Shown piece by piece: positions 11,074-24,612 of a stretch of 64,000 bases of DNA. The notes beneath the pieces are model-generated. The model was given only the letters and a program-made list of their open reading frames with translations. It was not told the origin of the DNA and made no database searches. A program made the position numbers and the translations under genes. Each line of letters begins with the position of its first letter. Position 1 is the stretch's first letter. Source of the stretch: Microplitis mediator (Eukaryota; Arthropoda; Insecta; Hymenoptera; Braconidae); the NCBI RefSeq assembly GCF_029852145.1, contig NC_079977.1, forward strand, positions 7,832,837 to 7,896,836, given 5' to 3'.

Positions 11074-13389
11074 TCTATACTAATATATAAATCGATAGGC
11101 TCTGTCTGTACATGGTGTTTTTATTTCGAATTATGCGTCAAAATATCATTTTTATGACCTACTCATACTGTATTTACCCTTTTTGGAATTTTTGTCTGTC
11201 TGTTTGTACCTTTATAACTGATTAACCACTCATCTGATTGAGATGAAATTTTTTATACATATACAAGATGCTGTCACTTAGAATATAGGCTACTTTTTAA
11301 ATTAATTATAAATCAGAATTCGGATATATAAATTATTTTTCTAAAAGTACAATAGAAAAACAGTTAAATTACAGCCATCAATTGTTTTTATTCCATTAGC
11401 GTCAATTGTTTCTATATAACGCATATCAATTGTTTTTTATGTTTTTTTTCATAGATTAGATTTTGTTTCATTTATCAATTGTTTCTGTCAATTAAATTGA
11501 TAGGTTATCCCAATGCCTTATTGAAGAACTAACTAACTTTAGTAAACAGTCAAAATAAGAGTGTCTCATCTGACTTAAAAGTAACTAAGTAAGAATGTAA
11601 ATCGATTTAATTTATTCCTTGAATTTTTTTAATTTTTTGTATGATATATAGGATTAAAAAGACAAAATAACATATCTTACACAATATGTAAAATAAATGA
11701 AGATCATAACCTATAAATAATCATTTATATTATTTATCACCCGTTTTTGTGTACCTTTACATATATATAAATCTATAGGCTCTGTCTGTACATGGCGTTT
11801 TTATTTCGAATTATGCGTCAAATATCATTTTTATGACCTACTCATACATTATCTACCCTTTTTGGAATTTTCGTCTGTCTGTCTCTCTGTCGGTTTGTAC
11901 CTTTATAACTAATCAACCACTTATCTGATTGAGATGAAATTTTTTATACATATACAAGATGCTGTCACTTACAATATAGGCTACTTTTTAAATCAATTAT
12001 AACTCAGGATTCGGGTATTTAAATTATTTGTCTAAAAGTATAAGAAAAAAACAGTTAAATTACAGCCATCAATTGTTTTGATTCCATTAGCGTTAATTGT
12101 TTTTTATATTTTTTTTATAGATTAGAGTTTGTTTCATTTATCAATTGTTTCTGTCAACTGAATCGTATATTACAGTTTATTGAACAGTCAAAATAAAAGA
12201 GTCTAATCTGACTTATTTGTAACTAAATAAGAATGTAAACCTATTCAATATAGTATCTCTGGAACTATAAGGCTTACGGATTTAAAATTCAGCGTGAACG
12301 TTTGATATGTAATATAGGTATTCTTCATAAGGGCGTTAATAAAATTTACTCCTAACAGGGTTTGCGTGGGCTTCAAGCGTTAATATGCTTCCGTTTTTCA
12401 AATACATACGTTACAGTGTTGAAATTCGGCATGAACGTTTATTATGTCATTTAGGGATCCCTCATGAAACGACTTTAATAAAATCAACTCCAAAGGGGGT
12501 TCGCGGGGGCGTCAAACGATGATATACTCCTGTTTTTTGAGTATAGGTGTAACTGACTCAAAATTCGGCCTGAACGTTTATTATGTCATGCAAGTATACC
12601 CCACTAAATGGCTATGATAAAATCGGCTTCCAAAAGGAGATGCGGGGGCATCAAACGTTAAGATACTTCCCTTTTTAAAATATATGTGTTACAAAGTTGA
12701 AATTCAGAGTGAGCGTTTATTATGTCATGTAGGTATCCCTTATAAAACTGCTTCGAAAAACTTTACTCCTAAGGGGGTTTGCGTCAAGCGTTAATATGCT
12801 TCCGTTATGCAAATACATACGTTACAGAGTTGAAATTCAGCGTGAACGTTTATTATGTCATGTAGGTGCCCCTCATGAAACGGCTTTAATAAAATCAACT
12901 CCTAAGGGGGTTCGCGGGGCGTTCAAGGTTAATATGCTTCCGTTCATTGAATATATATGGTACATAGTTTAAATTCGGCATGAACATTAACTTTGTCATG
13001 TACACAGAAAAAAAAATTCTCGACTGAAGATAAATATTCTTGATTCAAGAAAATTTTTTTAGAAACCTAAATTTTCTCAGATAAAGTAGAAATTTTCTCC
13101 GACCAAGGCAAATTTTTTTTAATCAAGACAAATTCTCTTGGCTCAAGAAAATCTTGATTTGATTCCCGAAAACATTTGGCTTCCAAAATATTTTCTTAAT
13201 TCAAGATAACTTTTCTTTCTGTGTAAGTATCTCTCACAAACCGGATTTAATAGATTCAACTTCTAAAGGAGTTTACGAGAGTGTCAAACGTTAGTGTATT
13301 CCCGTTTTTTAAATATATGTGTTACAGAGTTTAAATTAAGTATGACGATTAATTGTATCGTCTACTTATGTACTATACTGAAAAAAAAA
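11074..13389 (+). mobile_element. Helitron-like region with tandem repeats (copy 1)
   Basis: Starts TCTATACTAATATATAAATC followed by a TCTGTCTGT-rich stretch, a start typical of animal Helitrons. In the diverged copy near 49019 the flank continues without it, consistent with an insertion here. A second related start lacking TCTATACTA lies at about 11762. From about 12290 to 13330 there are roughly seven units of about 137 bases, each with GAACGTTTATTATGTCAT and GGGGGTTCGCGGGGGCGTC. No RepHel coding region and no clear CTRR end are visible, so the assignment is tentative. Confidence 0.55.
13003..13223. mobile_element. TA-flanked MITE, TIR CACAGAAAAA (copy 1)
   Basis: Starts CACAGAAAAAAAAATTCTCG and ends TTTTCTTTCTGTG, with TA on both sides (13001-13002; 13224-13225). 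It interrupts one ~137-base unit: neighbouring units read TCATGTAGGTATCC at the same place, giving an internal empty site. The interior is rich in TCTTGATTCAAGA-type palindromes and non-coding. Confidence 0.85.
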
Positions 13390-14383
13390 TCTGGGCGTCG
13401 GTTGACCCTGTGGGCCAGCCCCAAAACTTCCCGCTGTTTTCGAGCTCAAGGAGCTTGAAAACATTCCTCTGAATATATTTTCAAGCTCTTCTAGATCGAA
13501 AATGCTATTACCTGCTATTATTTTTTATGAGCTTTTCAAGCTCTAACAAATTACGTTTTATGCTAGAGTTTGAAAAGTTAAGAATCGAAAATCATTAATG
13601 AAGAAGCTGCTTTTAAATTTTTATTATCGATTATGTTCTCTGAAATAAATGTATTGAGGCAGAAATCAATGTCAGTGATCGAAATCAAGATTTGAATGAG
13701 TTTTGACTTAGGTCAGAGCAATGATATATGGAATATCCGAGAAAAACATTAAAGACTGGGTTTTTTCAATTTTTTGCTGACAGTATGTTTAAAACTAAGG
13801 AACAAGTTACATGACATTATCTGATGATCGAAAGAGACTATAAAGAGAAAGAGTTGGTATGATATCAGACACATTTTAGCACATTATATTTTGATTTATC
13901 CGGAAAAAATAACATAAAATGTTATTTTTTTAACTCTTCAGCGCCGATATCTTTTGAACTAATCAACCTATTTTGACGTTTGGGGCGGTAATCGGCGCGT
14001 TTTATTGAATTCTAGAGCTGATTAAATTTTGAAATTGATCGGATGAGTCACTTCAGAGATGATCGAAAAAAACCGTTTTTTACCATTTCTTTCGCCAACG
14101 ATATCTCTCGAACAAATTAACCGATTGAGATGGTTGAGGTGGCATTCGACGCGGCTTATAAAGTTCTAGAGCTGATTAGATTTTGAAGTCGATCGTTCGA
14201 GTCGTTTCTGAGAAATCACTAAAAAACTAAAAAAAAAATTTTTTTTTTTCGTAATTCGCCAATATTTTCGAGTCTGCTTGATCAAATGATCTGAAATTAT
14301 CAGGAAAGTTGAGGGCCAACAAGCTCTTTCGATTGCTACCTCAACCATCCGAATCGATTCATTACTTAAAAAGTTACAAAGAG

Positions 14384-14451
<68 letters not shown>

Positions 14452-14603
14452 CATACACTCGGACATCATTCTGAAAATAGTCAGAATAGCTTCCTAGGAC
14501 CTCAAAACGTCGACATCTGATGAAAACTCGACTTTCGAAAATCGGGGTGAAAACAATAACTTCCCAATTTTCCGAATATCGTCGATTTTCTTAGCGGGAA
14601 GTT
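13390..14603 (+). mobile_element. GGGAAGTT-family element E1 (copy 1, hybrid)
   Basis: Starts TCTGGGCGTCGGTTGACCCT after an A-run, with AACTTCCCGCTG 40 bases in, and ends TTAGCGGGAAGTT before another A-run. GAGCTC/TTCGAG-rich palindromes follow the start. About 13970-14220 has repeated segments with ACGATATCTCTCGAAC and GATTGAGATGGTTGAGGTGG. An AC tract at 14387-14449 precedes a conserved 3' block from ACTCGGACATCATTCTGA onward. Relatives occur at 28492, 41651, 42285 and 58579. It is non-coding. Confidence 0.8.
14387..14449. repeat. (AC)n microsatellite
   Basis: About 31 AC units inside the GGGAAGTT element E1. The equivalent position in other family members is also occupied by AC or TATG/TACG repeats. 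Confidence 0.95.
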
Positions 14604-17600
14604 AAAAAATATATATGTACATCAGAAGTTATAAGTGAATTAATAAAATAATATGACTAACAGGCATTTTGATAAAAATTTTTTATTCAACAAATAAAAT
14701 CAATTGAGTTAATTTTGAGGACTTTTTTATCATTTTCATTAGAAGACATTTGTATTTTACAAATTCAAAAAAATTATAAAAGTAATAATAATAAATATTA
14801 AATTTAGTAAATGTTTGTATGAAATTATATTTCTAAGTATTATGTTAACAATTCTGACTCACACATATGTACATAAGCCACAAATGACTTTAATTTTGTC
14901 ATTTCAAATATCATAACTTTTTTTTTTTTATCATCTTAACATTTACAGCTGCTACAATTGGAATTTTTTCGTCTAAAATGATAAAATGGTTTAGTCTCTT
15001 ATTACGTATCAAAGACTCATTTTTGATGGTATAATAATAGCCAATTAAATAATTGTTAAAATAGAATTGATATGTGAAGAAAAGAAATAGAAATTATTCA
15101 AATCTAATAAAATAAAAGTATCTCCCTAGATTTTATACTAAACAGAATTTTACAAGTTCTAGAGGGTGGGTCCAAGGGTGGTTTTGAGCTCCGAAAAGTT
15201 ATAGTAATCATTAATCAAAACGATATAAAATAACGGTGATAAATTTTCTGGGTTTGGTATAAATAAATATTCTGTTTAAAAAATGAGAGATATGATCATC
15301 ATGACAATTATAAGCTCTTGGAGAATCTTTTTTTTTTATATTTGATAACTCCAAAAAAAAATTTTATTAAAACTTGAATCAAAATTCTATTAAGAAGATG
15401 ACTGATACGATAAATTTGATAAGAAATTTTTTTATAGGAAAATTAAAATTACATACAGTAAAGCTCACTGACAATTTTTCATATTTTACCCCGATTTTTA
15501 GCTTTAAATTTTTAGAAAATAATTTTTCATTTGATAAAACAAATAGTCTTCTGATCGATTTTAAGAGCTTGACTTTAAAATAAAAATAACTAGAAAACAA
15601 TGCGGAATTCGGAAAAACTTAATTCAAATTAACTTCTAGGGACTAAAATTGTCTACAAAAAAGGTTTCATGATATTTTGTAATAGGTCTGATAGTTTCGC
15701 CGAAAAAGTAAGATAATCTCAAAATTTAATATGAATTTGACTTCAACCTCAAATAACTTTTGAACAAATAGATTCCTCAAAAAATGATAAGAATCTTTTT
15801 TTGTAGAGCATTTAATTCCCTAGAAAAATAGGCCTGCCAATTATTCCTATGACGCATCGTTAGCTACTTGTAAAAATCAGAAGACGTAAAAAAAATTTTT
15901 TCCATTATTCTTACGGAAAATAGAAAAGTGCGATGAGGAAGCTCTTAAAGTTAATATTAAGAGCTCTAATTTTCACAGGCGTCTTTTTTTTATCTAAATG
16001 AAACTTTTGAATCTGTTTCCGAGAAAAAAAAAAAAATTTGTTATTTTTTGGATCACCCTAATACATGCATACACCGAATAAAATATATGCTTCAATATAA
16101 CAAAGAAAATGTATGGTGCCATATATAATATAAATTATATGCTACCATATATTTCATTTCATAAAAAAATTTTATATTTTTTGAATATAAAAGGAAATAT
16201 ACAATGTATTATAAGGTAAATGTAAATGTATATATGTATATAGCTTAATATAAAAAAAATATAAGTTACATATATGGAATACATATATTTACTACTGTAT
16301 ATAATTTTATATTAAATCAGCGAAAATCTCTATATGATTTTTTATAATATACAATATAATATATCATATATTGTTCTGTTGCAAACATATATGATTTTAT
16401 ATATTTTAACCATATATTGCTTTTTCATACGGGGCAGTAGCCAGGTGGTCATATATATTAACATTGGCTCAAAATATAGATATAATTTAACATGAGGTGT
16501 CTGGCTACTGGTTTCGGGCTGGGTACTGGTGCTCTTACCCTACCCAGTTTCTGATGGACACAATCTATGTCCATAATTTATATAAATAAATTAATAGTAA
16601 ATAATAAACAATATCTATTATAAGCATAAATGCAATAATACATTTAAAAAAATATATATACTCATGCTTGCATTTCCAAAACTGAAAGAGCTTGAAAACA
16701 TCACCGTGAATATATTTTCGAGCGCTTCGAGCATTGAACCTGATGATAAAAATATTAAAGTTATCTATTATTATGTTTCATTGATATTTAATTATCATCC
16801 AAGACATTTTCTACAGAATTATAAAATATAAACAATGAAAATTGTTTCCGAGTATTGAAATATAAATATTTTAAAGTAATTATTATGGACTGAACCAAGA
16901 GTACCAAATTTAAATGTACTAACAAAATTATCATTAAATGATCTGTTTTGGCGCCAGAGCTGTTAATTCGTACTTAGACAATAGGCTTCGAGTTTTATCA
17001 TATACTTTAAGTTTTGACGTCAGGTAAATGATAAAACGTCAGCTGCAGTCTATAGTAATTAGACAGTTGTAGACGTCGCCTCATTGTCCAGACCTTTACG
17101 TACATTTAAAATTTTTTCAACAGAATTTGAAAACCAGATATACGGTAAGAGCACCCCCCTATGAAAATAACATATATGGTCAAAATATATGTAAAAATAT
17201 ATGATAATTATCAGAAAATATATGTGGCGAATTTAACTATATTTTCTGATATATTTTTTTTATATTAAAAAATATAATACTCATCATATACGAGTCCGTG
17301 TATGTTTACCATGTATAAAATATATATATCAATCATATACAAAAAATATATTTTTATGATATATGAAAATAGATATTGTTTTCATATACGAAAACTATAT
17401 TTTTATCACGTACGAAAAATATATTCTTATCATATATAAAAACATATATTTATATTGTCTATGGAAAAAAAAATTTCTTATTCGTATGACCATGGTAAAA
17501 ATTGAATTTTTCTAGATTAGACTATTAATCTCTCAAATCTACAAACTATTCCCTTATCAACCCTTATGTTCGTAAAACACTTCAAAATTCGTTTAAAATT

Positions 17601-20600
17601 ACACTATAAAAAATTAATAGTTCCCGGTATAATGTAAATAATCTGGTGTAAAAGTTTCAAATATCAAAGATGTGAGTCACACTAAGTACAGTGTTATATA
17701 TACTGATAAAAAAAAATGAATTCAAGTAAAAATATTCACTTGATTCAAAATCGTCAGAATGAAAATTTATTATTAACCTAAACAATAATACTTCTTATTT
17801 TCATTAACAACTTATCAGTTTACTCATAAATTTTTTACACACGGCGAAAAAAATACTTTTGACAAGAAATAATTTCTTGTTTCAAGGCTTTATGTGCTTG
17901 ATGATCATCAATAAAATATATTTTTTTTTTAATAAAAATAGACATATAGCAAGAAATTATTTTTTTAAAATAAAAAAATATTTAAATAAATAATTGCATT
18001 AGATTGTTCAAAATCATTTTAAGAAATTATTTGTTGTTTAACCTTGATTTTCCTGCTCAGTGTACAGGTGTAAATTTTCATTATGAACAAGAAAATATTT
18101 CCTTGTCACTATTCAAGAAAAATAATACTTCAATTAAGCATTTCTTATTGGAAATATACATTTTTTTCTCTCAGTGTATTATATAACAAACATTTGTTAA
18201 AATTTAAATGTAAATTACAGGTGAAATATTGGGCATACAAAAAATTTGTATAAAATCTTTATGATAGAAAATTTATTTTCCTATAAAAAAAATTTTCATC
18301 AACTTTATCGTATCTCTCATCGTTCTGATAGAATTTTGATTCGTCGCGATAATATTTTTTCGGGTAATCAAATGAAAAATTATTTTCTAAAAATTTAAAG
18401 CTAAAAATCGGGGTAAAATATGAAAAATTGTCAGTGAGCTTTTTTGTATGTAATTTTAATTTTCCTATAAAAAAATTTCTTATCAAATTTATCGTATCAG
18501 TCATCTTTTTAATAGAATTTTGATTCAAGTTTTAATAAAATTTTTTTTTGGAGTTATCAAATATAAAAAAAAAAAAAGATTCTCCAAGAGCTTATGATTG
18601 TGGGTAAAAATGAAAAATTTGATAAAATTATAGGTTATTATTTTAGTAGGACATTAAAATTTCTATGAAAATGATCCTTTCATTAATCTCATCATATCTC
18701 TCATTTTTTAAACAGAATATTTATTTATACCAAACCCAGAAAATTTATCACCGTTATTTTATATCGATTTGATTAATGATTACTATAACTTTTTGAAGCT
18801 CAAAACCACCCTTGGACCCACCCTCTAGAACTTGTAAAATTCTGTTTAGTATAAAATCTAGGGAGATACTTTTATTTTATTAGATTTGAATGATTTATAT
18901 TTCTTTTCTTCACATATCAATTCTATTTCACTTGGATTGTATTCTTCATGAGTAATAATTATTGTTTAATTTATTTTCCATGCAATTTGCAATACTTCTT
19001 TTATAAAATTAATAATAGTTAAATATTATGTTTCTTAAAGAATTATCATGAAGTTGAGTCACTTAACCAAGATGTTAATGAATATGCCGATCCTACTTGC
19101 ATTAACCAAAAATAATGCTTATCAAATAATGATAATGATCATAGTTCTGTATTCAAACAAGCCAAGCTACCTAAATGTCATCTTGTCAATAATCTTCTCG
19201 TCTTGGCTATCAAATGGCGACGTAATATCACTTATACAGTTGCACAAGATATTGTCGACTTACTTAATATTTCTACTATGTTTGCGTTGCATGTAGAAAT
19301 TATTTAGGTAGTGAAAATAATTGTCCAAGTAGTTGTAATGAGTATTCATACGAATTTGATTCCAAGTCTAATGAAGGCTCATTTTTACACTTGCCATTAA
19401 TCGACCAATTGCGTGAAGTATTTGAAACATCTGATGCTCATTATTTGTATTCCGTCAATCGAAAGAAGGCATGCAAATATGCTATTGAAGTTATTTACGA
19501 CGGTAAAATGTACAAAAAACAAGTGACTCACGATGATATGATTTCGATCAATTACAGCATAGATGGAGCACCTATTTTTGACAGTTCCAATACTTCAATC
19601 TACCCCATACTTTGTACAATCAATGAATTAAATCCATTTGAACGAAGGAACCATATCATGCTTTCTTCTATCTGGTTCGGGTCTGGTAAGCCAAAAAGTA
19701 TGAATGGATACTTAAGGCCGTTTACGAATGAAGCTAAAAAACTTCTAAGTGAAGGCTTTACTTATTCATACAAAGGACAAACATATCACAAACGTGTTGT
19801 AACCTTGATGGGTGTTTGTGATTCTGTCGCTCGCCCATTTGTGCAAGGGGTAAAGCAGTTAAATGGCAAGTATGGATGCGGTTTATGTTTACATCCAGGC
19901 ATAACAGTAAGTAAAGGCAGAGGATTTACAACAGTTTATCAAGTAATCGATGGAAATTTTTTCGATGAGGGATTAAGAACCCATGACCAAACCTTAATGC
20001 ATGCTAAAAAAAAAAAAAAACAAGACGATAGAAAAGGAATCAAAAAAATATCTGTTTTATGTGAACTTCAAAACTATGATATCATTCATAATTTGGATGC
20101 TGAGTGGATGCATTGTGTTGGATTGGGAGTGTGTCGTCAATTCGCAGACCTATGGTTTACTCCATCTTATAAGGGCGAAAAATTTTATATCGGAGGAGCT
20201 CTTGAATTGGTAGATTCGTTTATTACGTCGTTTCTTCCAACCTCTTATTTTTCACGGACACCACGGCCTTTGAAAGATCGTCATCACATGAAAGCCCATG
20301 AGTGGGTAGTTTTTCTCTTAGCATATAGTCTGCCTGTGCTTGAAATGTATTTCTCAAAAGAATATGTTAATCACTGGGCATTGTTAGTGGATGGGAAAGC
20401 AATTCATGTCAAACGATCGATACTGAAGTCAGAATTAGTTTATGCCAATAAATGCTTGAATAATTTTATTCTATGAGTTCAAGAGCTGAATGGTGAAAAA
20501 TTCGTCAGCTTTAATGTTCATTTGTTAGCCCATTTGGTCAGTAGCGTTGAAAATTGGGGCCCACTCTGGACACATAGTGCCTTTATATAAAAAGATTTTA

Positions 20601-21496
20601 ACCAGACATTAGAAAATTACGTAAAAAGTCGTAATGGGGTAATTACTCAAATTTGTGACTCATTTAGATTGAAATGTGTCATCGATCGATTATTTAATCT
20701 TTGTAAAAACGATTTAGACTTTCAACAAAAAAAATATCTAGATCGTTTGATGAATCGTAAACCAGCGAAAGATCAGAAAGTTGACAAATGTATAATAATT
20801 GGGCAAAAAATGTTAATAAATACATTACCTGTGGACCAACATTTAGCGTTAAAAAGCTTGAATATAACAATAGATCTAAATACACTAATATTTACTTACA
20901 ATAGATGTTTGGTTAATCAAGAAATTAAACAAGTGTGAAATATAAACGCGAAAACAAAAGAGTAAATTTTAATGTTATATTGCAAAATGGTAAAATTTTG
21001 GAAATTCAAAGTTTCATAAACTTAAAAACAAAACTTCAAGAAGACAATTATTTAATTGGCTATTATTATACCATCAAAAATGAGTCTTTGATACGTAATA
21101 AGAGACTAAACCATTTTATCATTTTAGACGAAAAAATTCCAATTGTAGCAGCTGTAAATGTTAAGGTGATAAAAAAAAAAAAGTTATGATATTTGAAATG
21201 ACAAAATTAAAGTCATTTGTGGCTTATGTACATATGTGTGAGTCAGAATTGTTAACATAATACTTAGAAATATAATTTTATACAAACAGTTACTAAATTT
21301 AATATTTATTATTATTACTTTTATAATTTTTTTGTATTTGTAAAATACAAATGTCTTCTAATGAAAATGATAAAAAAGTCCTCAAAATTAACTCAATTGA
21401 TTTTATTTGTTGAATGAAAAATTTTTATCAAAATGCCTGTTAGTCATATTATTTTATTAATTCACTTATAACTACTGATGTACATATATATTTTTT
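14604..21496 (+). mobile_element. DNA transposon with long inverted arms, copy 2 (complete, about 6.9 kb)
   Basis: The left end, 14604-15057, is the reverse complement of the right end (about 21040-21496), giving terminal inverted repeats of roughly 450 bases. Directly inside, 15058-15535 is inverted against 18369-18931. The left arm therefore lacks the stretch matching the transposase remnant, as if one side of a large palindrome had lost its middle. It abuts the 3' end of a GGGAAGTT element through an A-run. No clean target duplication could be read because both flanks are A/T-rich. Confidence 0.75.
19050..21189 (+). pseudogene. Broken CMC/Plavaka-like DDE transposase, copy 2
   Basis: Same remnant as 3948-6087, shifted by 15,102. 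It carries the same lesions: TAA at 19113, TGA at 20474, TAA at 20588, frame changes near 19292 and 20935, and the same A-run in the AKKKKKQ segment near 20006. The inactivating changes therefore predate the duplication. Confidence 0.75.
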
Positions 21497-22288
21497 TTTA
21501 TTTGTGTAATGATTGAGTTGTGATACGAAAAAATGGATTAAAGACTTTGTTAACTTATTTACATTTATTTTTTAAAACTACAATTTAAATAAGTTGGTCC
21601 AATTTATAGCTGATAAAAAAAATTGCACATTTACTTAGAGCATTTTTTGTACATTACTCTTAGGAAAATAAATAATAAAATTAAAAAATAAACCGTAGTC
21701 AGTGAAAGAAGAAAACTTCAATTAGCTCTGGTGGTTTAACTATTATCATCTTTTATCACAGGGCTTAAAATTGTAGTTTTCAACGGTTATTATTTTGATG
21801 ATAATATTTATAAACGATAGTTTTCAATTATAAGTAACAGATCATATAATAAACGATACAAACTTTGGATCATAAACTGTACCAAATTAATGTTACCTAT
21901 TTTTATGTGTGATAATAAAAATTATAAACTTTTATAAATATCAAGGATTATAAATTTTACCATCCAGGTAGTGAAATCTTTTATTTATATTATAAATATA
22001 ATAATATGAATAATATACGCTCTCATCGTTACCAGTTGATATATTTTTACGGCTATTGTTCTCTTTTTTTACAATATATAGCACAAATGAGTATAATAAA
22101 ATTTATAATATATGAAAATATCCACATTTAGCGCATAAGATGTTGCTATGAGGTATAACTTTTTAGGTACTGAGCCCAATAATTCGATTAAAGTCGCAAT
22201 CGAAGGAGAATCATTCATTTATATGGCGTATCTAAAGCTATTTTAACTCAAAATTCACTACTCTCTTGGAATGAATCAGTGAAAAGTA

Positions 22289-22593
22289 CACTCAGAAAAT
22301 TAAGTAATTGTGTTTATTATCCTAAATTTTTAATTTCAATCATCTAAAATGATTCGAAAGTTTTTAAATGCAAAGATAGTTAGTGTTATAATTTTTTTTT
22401 AATAGAGTTAATAATATCAGGATGGTAAAAATTACCATCAGGATGATAACAGTTACTATCAGGGATTGAAATTAATTTTATTATAATCTAGATGATTTAA
22501 ACAATCATTTAGATAATATTCACTACTATCGGATTGATAGTAAAAATTTTACCATCACTAGATGATAATTCCTATCATTTAATTTTCTGAGTG
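22289..22593. mobile_element. TA-flanked MITE, TIR CACTCAGAAAATTAA (copy 2)
   Basis: Duplicate of 7187-7491 within the second unit, with the same TIRs and TA duplication. Confidence 0.8.
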
Positions 22594-24080
22594 TAGTCCA
22601 ATCAGTGAATATTCACTGATTTGCAGTACTTTTTACTGATTCATTATAAGAGGGTGGATTTTTTATAATTTAATTTGGAAATTTGAATATCAACAACTTA
22701 ATAGTTCGTTCATATAAATACACAGTAAAAATTATCGCGCTCTCGCACGATTCGATGCATAGTTGGCGCGAGACACGACCGTGTCTTTTGATTTTACTAT
22801 ATATGGTAAACATATACTTTATAATATATAACAAAAATATATTTTACTATATACGGTTAAAATATATTTTGTAATATATAACAGAAATATATTTAACTAT
22901 ATATGGTTGAAATATATTTTATAATATATAACAGAACTATATTTTACTATATATGGTTGAAATATATTTTATAATATAAAACAGAAATATATTTTTTCAT
23001 TATATTTAAAACATATATGTTATTTTCATACGGGTAGAAATGAAAATTACAAACTAAAATGCAAGGTTTTTATTATGTAACATACCATAGTACGAAAAAT
23101 ATATGGAGTACCATATATTTTGCAATATACTGGAAAACTTATATAAACCGTATAAATCATACTGTATATTAATAAATATACTACTTTCAATACAATATAT
23201 CAATATATAATAAAATATACCAAGATATATATGCTAAACATACATAAAAAAAGTTATATTGATATAAAAGTTATATAATTAATATATTGTAGCAATATAT
23301 TTTTTTTCAATATATTATCATATATTAATACGGCAAAAATATAAATATTATTTTATATATTGTGCAATATATCACATTATAATATTCATATATTTTAAAG
23401 TATATTTTTTCCACATATAAAGTTTTTTCATGTCGGGATACGGTATTGTTACCATAAGTATACATATTGTTGTGGTAAAACGTTCGACGAGTGCATGTAA
23501 AATGAATATACAATAGCATTTCATTACGATACTAAATTTTGTAATTTTACTATACTTTCGTTTAATAAAGATATCATAAATTTACAAAGAACTTTAATAG
23601 CTTATATAAATTGTTATATTAATATATATGGAGAGTTTATATATATATTTAAATAGTATGAGAAAGTAAATAAATAATATTGACTGATAATAGAAATTGT
23701 AATTATGAATATTAAGAATTCTATATAACAATGGGAAAAGTACTGAGGAATAAAAATACATATCAATTATATTATACTTGACAAATTACAAATAATACTT
23801 TAATTATTTTATATTTAATTACACAAATTACACATTACAAATTCAATAATCTATTAACATAATGTTCATATTAACTACATGTCTTCAATTATAATTAAAA
23901 TAGTTATAAAAAAATAAAATAAATTATAAAAAAAATGACAATACATGTGTTCTTATAATAAATACATAAATTATAATCCCCTCGCATTTCATTACATATT
24001 CAAAAATAATCGTGAAATCTTTACTACCCGAAATTCAAATTAAAATGTATCACCAAATAAACAAAGATATGTTTTCCTCG

Positions 24081-24612
24081 CTATTTGTTTTTTTTTACTG
24101 GCGTTTCTTTTTCTTTTAATTTTTTTTCCTGAAAGAATTAATATTATAATTAATATCAACTATTTATTGCTATCAACAATTCAAATATCTGTTATCAACA
24201 GAGAAAATGCAAAAGTGTACATTGTTATAATTTTAAAAATACTACTTACCACCTCAGCTGGACTACATGGCGCCGAATACAAATGTGATAGCTATTAAAT
24301 GAAAGTTAGATTTTAATAACTAAATGTATATAATAAAATTTACAATATTTAACAAGATATTTTAAATTCTTACTTACATCTTCATTTCTCTGTGGTGGTG
24401 TAGCCTCAGCTCTTAACACAAATGGTTTCAATGATGTATGTTCTGATTGCTAATACAGAGTTTAAAAAAAAAAATTATTCATAAATATAAAAATATATCT
24501 ATTGAATATATGAAATAAATAATTCACTAAGTATATTACAATATATTACAATATATTACAAAACACTTACGAATATGAATCCTGACGGCATGTCTTTCTT
24601 GTTTGATGACAT
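24081..24612 (-). CDS. Small four-exon gene, predicted 67-aa protein of unknown function (copy 2)
   Basis: Exons 24612-24571, 24449-24378, 24291-24250 and 24128-24081, with the same splice sites, phases and frame as copy 1. Nothing in the sequence separates the two copies functionally. If both are real the locus encodes two identical proteins. Confidence 0.65.

Larger units (their letters stand above)
1..14260 (+). repeat. Tandem segmental duplication, copy 1 (left end outside window)
   Basis: Every landmark here recurs 15,102 bases downstream: the transposase remnant, spliced gene, MITEs and Helitron-like region. I saw no differences at any position I compared by eye. Homology stops at 14260/29362, where copy 1 continues into the rest of a GGGAAGTT element and copy 2 goes straight into an AC tract. 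The window begins inside the unit, so the left boundary is unseen. Such high identity means either a very recent duplication or a false duplication in the assembly; sequence alone cannot decide. Confidence 0.95.
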
